From DASSWB01 sp035705495 (lineage in GTDB: Bacteria > Bacteroidota > Bacteroidia > Flavobacteriales > Flavobacteriaceae): a DNA stretch of 10,238 bases. The stretch covers positions 1 through 10,238 of the forward strand of contig DASSWB010000053.1 of the NCBI GenBank assembly GCA_035705495.1. The letters run 5' to 3'. Shown here one piece after another: positions 1 to 5,574 of this stretch. The first letter of the stretch is position 1; every line of letters starts with the position of its first letter. A program made the position numbers and the translations under genes. The notes beneath the pieces were generated by a model. The model was not told the DNA's origin and did no database searches. It worked only from the letters and a program-made list of their open reading frames with translations.

Positions 1-430
1 ACATGTGGCGCACAACTAAAAATTGCTACACAAAAAGAAAATAACATAAAGGTTTGGGTAATTTTTCGCATTACATTTGTTTTTTAAGGTTGTTAAAATG
101 TATTAAAATTTTGCCAATAAAATTAATAATTAATACGAAACCAACAAGTTAAAATGAATAATTAATAGTTTTCGACTCCTTTTATTGAATGAAATTAAAA
201 CGAAAAAAAGCAGCATAAAATCTATACGAAACACGGAAAAGAGTTCCGAGTTCCGGTACTGATTTTCCGTAAAAATTGTTAATCTTGCACAAATTCAACC
301 TTAAAACTTTGTTGATCTTAGGTATTCACCTCCATGTTTGTTTTTAAATATTGAATGGTGACAAAGCGAAGTGGAAATTATTGTATCTTTCGGCAAAACG
401 CTGTTATCACGTAGGTGATTTACCTCTGCG
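1..430. other. Non-coding stretch at the left edge
   Basis: No open frame of convincing length or coding character is present on either strand. The stretch is very AT-rich. It holds an inverted repeat at 233-270 and a nested hairpin at 397-432 (listed separately). The element AATAATTAATA occurs twice (125-135 and 158-168). On the + strand TTTG (53-56) and TACATTTG (72-79) resemble a Bacteroidetes promoter, but the gap is only 15 bases and no gene follows. The first 16 bases look like the edge of a larger structured intergenic element that continues outside the window; that is a guess. Confidence 0.6.
233..270. repeat. Inverted repeat with 8-base perfect arms
   Basis: ACGGAAAA (233-240) is the exact reverse complement of TTTTCCGT (263-270), separated by 22 bases. 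The loop contains the tandem heptamer GAGTTCC-GAGTTCC (241-254). A second, overlapping pairing CGGAA (234-238) with TTCCG (244-248) is possible. Position far from any gene start gives no hint of function; it may be part of a transcript end or a small mobile-repeat remnant. Confidence 0.4.
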
Positions 431-432
431 TT
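397..432 (-). terminator. Nested hairpin abutting the stop codon of the 130-aa gene
   Basis: Outer arms AACGC (397-401) and GCGTT (428-432) enclose inner arms ATCAC (406-410) and GTGAT (415-419) with a GTAG loop. Read on the - strand it begins inside the TAA stop of the upstream gene and ends in GCGTTTT, so it sits where a terminator would be. The stems are short and the T-run is only four bases, so it may instead be a 3' stability hairpin. Confidence 0.35.
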
Positions 433-823
433 AAATTTCATCAATCCATTTCTCACCTTTCAAAACAGGCATGAAATATCGACTCAAAAACTCCTTTATT
501 AAAGCCAAAGTTTCTTCTATAGTTTCTGGTTCTTTTCTCCTATTAAAGTAATTTAATACTTCAATCGTTCGATGTTTATTAAACAGAAGGCCTTTCTTTT
601 CTATTGATAGGGAAACTTGATAGTAAGGTCGGTCAGAACGGAGAAAATCATAAACTATTTCTACTTTTTGACCTAATTCAACGGAAGTATATTTAAGCGT
701 TTCATTGGGATCCCTTCCGATTAAGGTCCGAGTATAATCCAGTTTAGTAAATATTTTGTTAAAGTATCGTTTTGAGCAAATAAAAAATATTTCGGAATCA
801 TCAAGAGGCAACAAACTTTTCAT
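431..823 (-). CDS. Hypothetical protein, 130 aa
   Basis: I do not recognise this protein. It is a small soluble protein with no signal peptide and no membrane segment. The N-terminal half is mixed in character, followed by a run of alternating hydrophobic residues near YYQVSLSIEKKG (about 67-78) that suggests beta strands. The C-terminal third (about 97-120) looks helical and ends in a lysine/tryptophan tail, LKGEKWIDEI. The start ATG at 823 is the only good candidate. A TATCTTTG box lies at 886-879 on the same strand, with a 7-bp hairpin between it and the start. A nested hairpin overlaps the stop codon, so the gene looks monocistronic. Small proteins of this type in Bacteroidetes are sometimes immunity-like or toxin-associated, but nothing here shows that. 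Confidence 0.7.
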   Translation of the reverse strand: MKSLLPLDDSEIFFICSKRYFNKIFTKLDYTRTLIGRDPNETLKYTSVELGQKVEIVYDFLRSDRPYYQVSLSIEKKGLLFNKHRTIEVLNYFNRRKEPETIEETLALIKEFLSRYFMPVLKGEKWIDEI

Positions 824-839
824 AAACTACAAATTTGAA

Positions 840-886
840 CGCGAATAGATTGATAATTCGCGATATGGATTTTAATTCCAAAGATA
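840..886 (-). promoter_or_regulatory. Putative promoter and leader hairpin of the 130-aa gene
   Basis: On the - strand TATCTTTG (886-879) fits the Bacteroidetes -7 consensus TAnnTTTG. A weak -33-like TTTC lies about 20 bases further upstream. Between the box and the ATG are perfect 7-base arms CGCGAAT (840-846) and ATTCGCG (856-862) with a 9-base loop, 17 to 39 bases before the start. The hairpin lies in the predicted leader and could be an operator or an mRNA structure that shields the start. Confidence 0.4.
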
Positions 887-1015
887 TAAATCCATTTTTG
901 TAAAGCGAAAACTCAATTTTATTTACAAGATTTTGTTTCATAATTAACAAGTTACAAAACTTAAAACAAGAGCAGCGATTGACAATTTTTCAGTATCGAA
1001 AAAAAAAAGAATTCT

Positions 1016-1630
1016 TTAATTTTCCAAAACAATTTCAGAATGTTCCATAAAACTTTCCTCAAGCCTTTCAATTTTTGGAGTAAATTCCGTGGCAAAAACA
1101 AGATATTGGCATTTTGGAATATGTGGTGGCATCTGAATGAGGTAATTAAAATCCCTGCTTACCGTTAAAAATTCTGCATCTTCAACAACAAATAATTTCA
1201 ATTGGCCCAAATGTATTCCTGTGATTTTGAAAAGTTTGTGCACAAAAGCCGGAGTTGAAATCACAATATCCATTCCTTCATAAATGGCAATTTTTTGGTT
1301 TTCAATATCCGGGCCTTGAAAAGCCGTGAACACACGCAAATCGGTATGTCTCGTGAATTTTTTGAATTTCTCTTCCAATTCCAGCGCAGCATCTTTGTCT
1401 TTCACAAAAATCAATGCGCGGGGCATATCTCCCATCGCTTTTCCTTCTAATGTTTGAATGGTGCCGATAATTATTGAAGTTGTTTTACCAGATCCACTAG
1501 GCGCAATCCCAAAAATATTGCTTCCGCTTTTTATTTTGCCCAAAATTTTTTTCTGAAATGGTAGTGGATTTTCATAATCCAATCTTTCAAGCGCTTCGTT
1601 TATTTCTGGAATTAATTTTTTGAACGACAT
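1016..1630 (-). CDS. Stand-alone DEAD-box helicase N-terminal domain protein, 204 aa
   Basis: The protein aligns by motif with the first RecA-like domain of DEAD/DEAH helicases. It has a Q-motif-like LPFQKKIL (23-30), a Walker A APSGSGKT (43-50, K49), motif Ia-like RALIFVKD (71-78), motif Ib STPAF (125-129), a motif II position reading VVEDAEF (148-154) and a motif III position LVFATEF (177-183). The canonical DEAD is EDAE here, so the acidic residues are present but exchanged. There is no second RecA domain: the frame stops after 204 residues and 832-1015 is non-coding. A full DEAD-box helicase is about 370 aa or more. I recall similar ~200-aa proteins with the same EDAE motif in other Flavobacteriia, so it is probably an intact family and not a fragment. 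It may bind ATP or nucleic acid, but unwinding alone is doubtful. It is divergent from the SSB gene. Confidence 0.8.
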   Translation of the reverse strand: MSFKKLIPEINEALERLDYENPLPFQKKILGKIKSGSNIFGIAPSGSGKTTSIIIGTIQTLEGKAMGDMPRALIFVKDKDAALELEEKFKKFTRHTDLRVFTAFQGPDIENQKIAIYEGMDIVISTPAFVHKLFKITGIHLGQLKLFVVEDAEFLTVSRDFNYLIQMPPHIPKCQYLVFATEFTPKIERLEESFMEHSEIVLEN

Positions 1631-1653
1631 ATTTTTTCTTCGGAAGTGAAATA

Positions 1654-1661
1654 CAAAGATA
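1654..1661 (-). promoter_or_regulatory. Putative -7 box of the half-helicase gene
   Basis: TATCTTTG on the - strand matches TAnnTTTG and lies 24 bases before the ATG at 1630. It is identical to the box before the 130-aa gene. No good TTTG -33 element is present at normal spacing. Confidence 0.35.
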
Positions 1662-1793
1662 AGATTGCTATGTGGATGGAAAAGCTAAAATTATTTATTC
1701 TTTTTTATTCGATTGCAAACGACTACAAGTAATTACAAACGATTTTAAACGAAAGTAACTATTTCCAAACCGAATAAAGTTTTTGGACCGCAA

Positions 1794-1801
1794 TATGTTT
1801 G
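1794..1801 (+). promoter_or_regulatory. Putative -7 box of the ssb gene
   Basis: TATGTTTG matches TAnnTTTG. The nearest TTTG (1782-1785) is too close to be the -33 element, and no other is evident. A transcript beginning about 5 to 8 bases downstream would leave only about 12 bases before the ATG at 1820 but about 42 before the ATG at 1850, which supports the latter start. Confidence 0.35.
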
Positions 1802-1849
1802 TCCTGTTGAAACGAACTAATGACTTTCAACGAAACTAAATTTTATATT

Positions 1850-2185
1850 ATGAGTACATTAAGAAACAAAGTACAGTTAATTGGAAACGTAGGTAATGAT
1901 CCTGAAATCGTGAATCTTGAAACCGGAAAAAAACTTGCGAAGTTTTCAATTGCCACGAATGAAACTTACAAAAACGCGAAAGGCGAGAAAGTAACGGACA
2001 CACAATGGCACAATATTGTTGCCTGGGGAAAAACCGCGGAAATCATTGAAAATTATGTACCGAAAGGAAAAGAAGTCGCAATCGAGGGGAAATTAACGAG
2101 CCGAAGTTATGAAGACAAAGAAGGTGTGAAAAAATATGTTACGGAAGTTGTTTGTAATGAACTGCTCCTATTGGGTGGCAAGTAG
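1850..2185 (+). CDS. ssb: Single-stranded DNA-binding protein, short form (111 aa)
   Basis: An OB-fold SSB. It begins MSTLRNKVQLIGNVGNDPEI, the standard first strand and turn of bacterial SSB, then KFSIATNETY, the conserved TQWHNIVAWGKTAEI (roughly residues 50-64) and GKEVAIEGKLTSRSYEDKEG. An ATG 30 bases upstream (1820) is in frame, but its ten residues lie outside the family and would leave almost no leader, so 1850 is preferred. Usual SSBs are 140 to 180 aa with a flexible linker and an acidic tip (DDDIPF type) that recruits partner proteins. This one stops at LLLLGGK straight after the OB fold and has neither. It should bind ssDNA but not recruit partners through that tip. It is probably a second SSB beside a full-length housekeeping copy elsewhere. 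A strong terminator follows, so it is transcribed alone. Confidence 0.9.
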   Translation: MSTLRNKVQLIGNVGNDPEIVNLETGKKLAKFSIATNETYKNAKGEKVTDTQWHNIVAWGKTAEIIENYVPKGKEVAIEGKLTSRSYEDKEGVKKYVTEVVCNELLLLGGK

Positions 2186-2204
2186 AAACCAATTTTTCAA
2201 ATTT

Positions 2205-2242
2205 AAAAAAGCAGCCGAGAATATTTCTTGAGCTGCTTTTTT
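2205..2242 (+). terminator. Rho-independent terminator after ssb
   Basis: AAAAAAGCAGC (2205-2215) pairs exactly with GCTGCTTTTTT (2232-2242). The stem continues inward through CGAGAA and TTCTTG (2216-2221 with 2225-2230), leaving one bulged A (2231) and a 3-base loop. The A-run/T-run flanks make it potentially bidirectional. Confidence 0.85.
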
Positions 2243-2300
2243 GTTGGCTTTCATTAAAATCATTTTAAATCTTTTGTTGAGAAATAAACCAAAGCAATGT

Positions 2301-2331
2301 AAGGCACTCATTTTGCAAGGCACTATGAGTG
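2301..2331. repeat. Compact direct-plus-inverted repeat
   Basis: AAGGCACT occurs twice (2301-2308 and 2317-2324). The arms CACTCAT (2305-2311) and ATGAGTG (2325-2331) are exact reverse complements with a 13-base spacer. It lies between the ssb terminator and the lipoprotein promoter, about 75 bases upstream of the -7 box. Confidence 0.4.
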
Positions 2332-2405
2332 AATAAATGGTTAAACATCATTTTTTTATTCGTTAAACCTTTATTAATAAAAAGCCCTCGATTTTTAAAT
2401 TTTTT

Positions 2406-2413
2406 TAGGTTTG
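2406..2413 (+). promoter_or_regulatory. Putative -7 box of the lipoprotein gene
   Basis: TAGGTTTG matches TAnnTTTG and lies 20 bases before the ATG at 2433. The leader in between is A-rich, as is usual for strong translation in Bacteroidetes. No TTTG is found at normal -33 spacing. Confidence 0.4.
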
Positions 2414-2432
2414 AAGAAGAAAAATTTTAAAA

Positions 2433-2738
2433 ATGAAAAATATTTCTTCTTTTTCCCTATCCAAAATTGTTTTGTTTTTAATTGTTGTCACAGGTTTTTT
2501 CGGCTGTGAAATGGATGATTTTGAAAATGATCTGCCTATTGAAAATAAATCCAATATTAAAATTACCACAAAATCTTACGATGACTTAAAATTTGAGTCA
2601 AAATTTATAATGCCTTTCACAGAAATATCGAATAAAATAAAGACTTCTTCTCTTACGGGAAGAGGAAGTTATATGGAGGAGACATATAATTTCACTATTG
2701 ATTCCACTATCATCAAAGAAATAAAGTCTGATAAGTAG
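2433..2738 (+). CDS. Lipoprotein N-terminal part, ended by in-frame TAG (101 aa)
   Basis: Residues 1-25 form a lipoprotein signal peptide: a short positive start, a hydrophobic core KIVLFLIVV (11-19) and a lipobox-like GFFGC with Cys25 as the acylation site. The residues after Cys25, EMDDFEND, are acidic in the way of the lipoprotein export signal that sends Bacteroidetes lipoproteins to the cell surface. The rest is a hydrophilic stretch ending in YNFTIDSTIIKEIKSDK. The TAG at 2736-2738 is in the same frame as the following 548-codon gene, with four sense codons (Val-Ser-Tyr-Thr) before the next ATG. The segment therefore reads as the front of one larger protein. If made alone it would be a short surface-anchored stub. 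Its promoter is the TAGGTTTG box at 2406. Confidence 0.75.
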   Translation: MKNISSFSLSKIVLFLIVVTGFFGCEMDDFENDLPIENKSNIKITTKSYDDLKFESKFIMPFTEISNKIKTSSLTGRGSYMEETYNFTIDSTIIKEIKSDK

Positions 2739-2750
2739 GTTTCTTATACC

Positions 2751-4397
2751 ATGCTGATTAGAAGAGACAGTGTCCCGAAAAATTATTTTGAAAATGTGGT
2801 AATTGAGGTCACTGATACTGCAGACATTAAAGCATTTGTTCTACAGTATTATCCCTCTTCGGCCATAAAACCCATCAAAACTCATAATTCTTTTACTTTT
2901 GATTTTAGCTTCAATTTCTTTCCGATAGAATATGAAAATGACGGTAAAATTTCTGTAAACGGTTGTGTTGTTACCTTTATACTTTGTAAAAATGGGGGTG
3001 ATATTCATCCGGCAGGACCACGATGTATGCGTGCTGGAAACGAGGATAATCTAATCTATGATTCGAATTTTGATCTTTGCCCTAGTGGTGGAGGTAGCAG
3101 TCCTACTGACTTTGGGGATCCCAATGCAACGACGGGTAGCCATTCCGGGTATAATTCAAGTGATCCTACCCCCGGTGGTAGCTATGCAGGAAACAGTACT
3201 TATACCCAGCCTATTCCTTGTTATGGAAGGAATTGTCCTGAAGAGTTGGAGTGGGAGGAAAATGAATTCTTTATATTTTTAAATAATTTAACTACTGCCC
3301 AACAACAGCAATGGGATAATTTAACAACAGCACAACAACAAGAAATAAAGAACTTTTTACAACAAGAAAATTATTCCGATGAGGCAGAAGCGTTTGTTCT
3401 AGAATATTTAGAAATCACAATAGAAATACCAAATGCGCGTTTTGATCGATTTGTAGAACTGACTGACCTCATCGAACAAGATCCGTGGGCATTACTACAA
3501 GATTGTGCGGAGCAGAATGGGATGGATATTTCCAACTACCAAGATTTGTATAACCATGAGCTACCGCAAGCTTGTGAAGATAGATTGAATGGTATGATAG
3601 GCTACAGTAACCAACCCATTTCTGATGGCAACGTACCATGTACCAATATGGATTATTACTCGGTCGAAATTACCCAAATGCCAGATTTGGATGGTGATGG
3701 CAATCCAGATACCGAAGCCGAAGTGTACCAGGCTTTTAGGGAAAAATTTACAGATTTAGCAAGTGGGGAAAAAGATGACTTTAATTCTTCTTGCGATGTT
3801 CCATTTGATTTTGATGATGTAATTGATATATGGTGGCAATTTAATCCTATGTCAGGTAATGACGGTAATTTATTTTTATCGAATAACCCAGTTAGTTCTA
3901 TATTGTTAATTGATGCCGGAGCTAATAATCCATTTGTAAATGCGAATGCAGATTTAGGGGCTATTATAGTCTCAGATTTCACTCCCAATAATTGGACAAT
4001 TTCAACTATTCAAACACCTGATACAGGTACTCAGCCTTTTTCAGGAAATCGCCAGTGGGGCTGGTTAATAAATGAAAGTGGTAATTTAGAAATTTATACA
4101 AGAGCAGTTGATGTCGCTAGAGTTGCAGATATATTTTTAGAACAGCCAGCAACATGGCTTGGCTCTAATATAGAATGCCAACAAGATACATATTACGATA
4201 TTGCAGAAGCCACTTGGGAAAACATGCAACAAGAAATTGCTGATTGGATTAATGATGATGAGATAAGTAATGGTGGGCAAGCTTCAATTAATCCACCAAA
4301 AGTTGTACGTATAGAAAGGGAAACGATTGAGGAAATCCTAACTACTGACGAATCTGACGGTTCAATTGACCAGATATTAAATAATTGCAGTAACTAG
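2751..4397 (+). CDS. Modular lipoprotein C-terminal part, 548 aa, lacking its own export signal
   Basis: Visible regions in order: a beta-rich start containing FENVVIEV (14-21); a segment with Cys near NGCVVTFILCKNGG and HPAGPRC; a Gly/Ser/Pro linker (about 113-152); two copies of NLTTAQQQ (179-186, 190-197) in a helical region; DPWALLQDC; NMDYYSVEI from N299; an Asp-rich loop DLDGDGNPD (312-320) of the calcium-binding type; a C-terminal domain with DDVIDIWWQFNPMSGNDG and SGNRQWGW (431-438), then TRAVDVARV; and a helical tail ending NNCSN. From memory, the order 'helical repeats, NxDYYSV, SGNRQ(F/W)G, YTRxVD, C-terminal helix' recurs in uncharacterised Bacteroidetes lipoproteins found in tandem sets. 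I cannot assign an enzymatic activity. The last ~100 codons are duplicated at 5090-5383. The membrane-protein gene follows after 25 bases and is probably co-transcribed. Confidence 0.7.
   Translation: MLIRRDSVPKNYFENVVIEVTDTADIKAFVLQYYPSSAIKPIKTHNSFTFDFSFNFFPIEYENDGKISVNGCVVTFILCKNGGDIHPAGPRCMRAGNEDNLIYDSNFDLCPSGGGSSPTDFGDPNATTGSHSGYNSSDPTPGGSYAGNSTYTQPIPCYGRNCPEELEWEENEFFIFLNNLTTAQQQQWDNLTTAQQQEIKNFLQQENYSDEAEAFVLEYLEITIEIPNARFDRFVELTDLIEQDPWALLQDCAEQNGMDISNYQDLYNHELPQACEDRLNGMIGYSNQPISDGNVPCTNMDYYSVEITQMPDLDGDGNPDTEAEVYQAFREKFTDLASGEKDDFNSSCDVPFDFDDVIDIWWQFNPMSGNDGNLFLSNNPVSSILLIDAGANNPFVNANADLGAIIVSDFTPNNWTISTIQTPDTGTQPFSGNRQWGWLINESGNLEIYTRAVDVARVADIFLEQPATWLGSNIECQQDTYYDIAEATWENMQQEIADWINDDEISNGGQASINPPKVVRIERETIEEILTTDESDGSIDQILNNCSN
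3285..3341 (+). repeat. Two-copy coding repeat (NLTTAQQQ)
   Basis: Two 24-base units at 3285-3308 and 3318-3341 encode the same eight residues with a period of 33 bases (11 aa). Synonymous third positions differ (for example ACTACTGCC against ACAACAGCA), so the duplication is old and kept at protein level. It probably forms short amphipathic helices next to the Gly/Ser linker. Confidence 0.6.
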
Positions 4398-4422
4398 ATT
4401 AGAATTATCAATAAATACAGTT

Positions 4423-5043
4423 GTGACTAAAAATATATTCTTAGAAAAGCTTAATCTTATAGTGCATATTTTTATGCCAATGATCGTATGTTTGATAACT
4501 ATGATTTTAATGAATCATATCCAGCTAATTACAACTCCACTATATTTTATGCCTTTTGTTTTTGGCCTTGTAATAGGGTTATTTAATTTTAGATTCTATA
4601 TAAGAAAAATCTTTTTTTACAAGCCAGCTCAAGCTATCATAGTAAGTGTATTATTATCTTATATATGTTTTTTCATGGTTTTATTTAGTTATCTCGTACT
4701 GACATTTTTCATGAATTTTTCACCTATAAATAAAGAGTCATCGTCAAGAATGGCATTATTTATAACTATATATTTCGTAACTCCTCTTATTTTATTAATA
4801 TCTTATGGATATATTTTTAGTTATCCCAAAACCAAATTGACGATAATCTTTTCTTTGATATTTCTGATAGTTTTTCTCTTGATAGGGTATGACTATTATT
4901 ATTTGAAATATTTTTTTAATGATAATTTTAAAAATTTGCCTATTCGTTTATGGTTGCCCTTGATGACATTAGTTTTTCAACTAATTCTTTATCAAAAAGA
5001 GCTTAAGACATGGGTTAAAGCTAGAAGTGGCACATTAATTTAG
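4423..5043 (+). CDS. Six-helix integral membrane protein, 206 aa, unknown function
   Basis: I do not recognise a family. About six hydrophobic segments can be drawn: residues 12-30, 35-54, 69-97, 110-132, 138-160 and 176-191. Positive residues (RFYIRK, KTWVKAR) lie between or after them. There is no signal peptide and no catalytic motif. The start is a GTG at 4423 (MTKNIF) with a weak leader; the first in-frame ATG (4474, MPMIVC) would cut into helix 1, so GTG is favoured. The coding is very AT-rich, more so than the polymerase genes. It begins 25 bases after the large lipoprotein gene and has no promoter of its own, so it belongs to that operon. It is followed directly by the orphan copy of the lipoprotein tail. 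A multi-pass membrane protein behind a large surface effector-like protein could be an immunity protein or an export partner; this is inference from position only. Confidence 0.7.
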   Translation: MTKNIFLEKLNLIVHIFMPMIVCLITMILMNHIQLITTPLYFMPFVFGLVIGLFNFRFYIRKIFFYKPAQAIIVSVLLSYICFFMVLFSYLVLTFFMNFSPINKESSSRMALFITIYFVTPLILLISYGYIFSYPKTKLTIIFSLIFLIVFLLIGYDYYYLKYFFNDNFKNLPIRLWLPLMTLVFQLILYQKELKTWVKARSGTLI

Positions 5044-5056
5044 AAGTCAATATTAA

Positions 5057-5383
5057 CTGAATATATTATTATGTCATAATCAATATGAAAATTTTGAACT
5101 GTTTACAAGAGCCGTAGATGTTGCGAAGATTAATGAATTACTTAATGTTTGGCCTAGTCCCGCAAACACAGAATGTCAAGAAGATACTTACTACAATATA
5201 GCTGAGGAAACTTGGAAAAATATGCAACAGGAAATTGCTGATTGGATTAATGATGACGCATTAAGTAATGGCGGACAAGCTTCAATTAACGAGCCAGTAG
5301 CTGTAAGAGTAGACAGAGAAACGATTGAAGAGATTTTAACTACTGAGGATTCTATAGATGAAATTTTGAGTAATTGTAATTAA
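5057..5383 (+). pseudogene. Orphan 3' fragment of a second lipoprotein paralogue
   Basis: The frame is open from 5057 to the TAA at 5381-5383 but has no start codon until an internal ATG at 5222, which would give only 53 aa. Clear similarity to the tail of the large lipoprotein starts at about 5090, at TRAVDVA. In the stretch from NTECQEDTYY to the C-terminus I count about 55 identities in 72 aligned residues, with one 3-residue gap. At DNA level a 26-base stretch is identical (4233-4258 and 5231-5256). The junction with the end of the membrane-protein gene is abrupt: 13 bases after that gene's stop codon. It is best read as what remains of a tandem paralogue after deletion of its 5' part, or as a donor cassette for recombination with the full gene. 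Confidence 0.8.
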
Positions 5384-5574
5384 TTATGAAGCCGTCGATA
5401 AGAAAGTTCCATCCATCATTATCCTTTCCTTAATTGACTTTAATGGATCTTCATTTGAAATTAAAATCTATTTGAAAAAGTTAATCATCATGAGCTGCTT
5501 AAATTTCAGACGTAGCATCAATTTCAAAAAAATAATTTCTCATTCACGCAAATAAATTTTATTAAAAACACAGT

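Larger units (their letters stand above)
2433..4397 (+). pseudogene. Large surface lipoprotein gene split by a nonsense codon
   Basis: The 101-codon and 548-codon frames are in register (both starts divisible by three), separated only by TAG and VSYT. Reading through gives a 654-residue lipoprotein with one continuous architecture: signal peptide, N-terminal beta-rich module, Cys-containing region, Gly/Ser linker, helical repeat region and a C-terminal domain. Only the first part carries an export signal and only the second carries the functional domains, so they make sense only together. A single base change from AAG, GAG or CAG would produce the TAG. Alternatives are suppression/readthrough, restart at 2751, or a sequencing error. 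There is no further lesion in the following 548 codons, so the mutation is recent or the gene is still under selection. Confidence 0.65.

Noticed and set aside
53..79. TTTG ... TACATTTG promoter on the + strand
   Set aside because: Spacing of 15 bases is too short and no + strand gene follows within 1.7 kb.
1820..1849. Upstream in-frame ATG of ssb adding ten residues
   Set aside because: The extra residues (MTFNETKFYI) are outside the SSB fold, and a transcript from the TATGTTTG box would have almost no leader; MSTLRNKVQLIG is the family start.
2736..2738. TAG decoded as pyrrolysine or by programmed readthrough
   Set aside because: No pyrrolysine context or known readthrough-promoting 3' sequence is visible (the next codon is GTT); a point mutation is simpler, though readthrough is not excluded.
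2736..2750. Frameshift as the cause of the split lipoprotein gene
   Set aside because: Both parts are in the same reading frame, so a single nonsense codon, not an indel, separates them.
3058..3282. 74-codon frame inside the lipoprotein gene on the same strand
   Set aside because: It lies wholly within the Gly/Ser linker coding region in another frame; hydrophobic look is a by-product of shifted GGT/AGT codons.
3656..3988. 110-codon reverse frame inside the lipoprotein gene
   Set aside because: Antisense shadow; the forward frame has the domain motifs and a paralogous copy at 5090-5383 does not support a reverse gene.
5384..5574. Small gene between the orphan tail and dnaE2
   Set aside because: Only a 15-codon frame from an ATG at 5386 and other very short frames; no coding signal, and no convincing terminator either.
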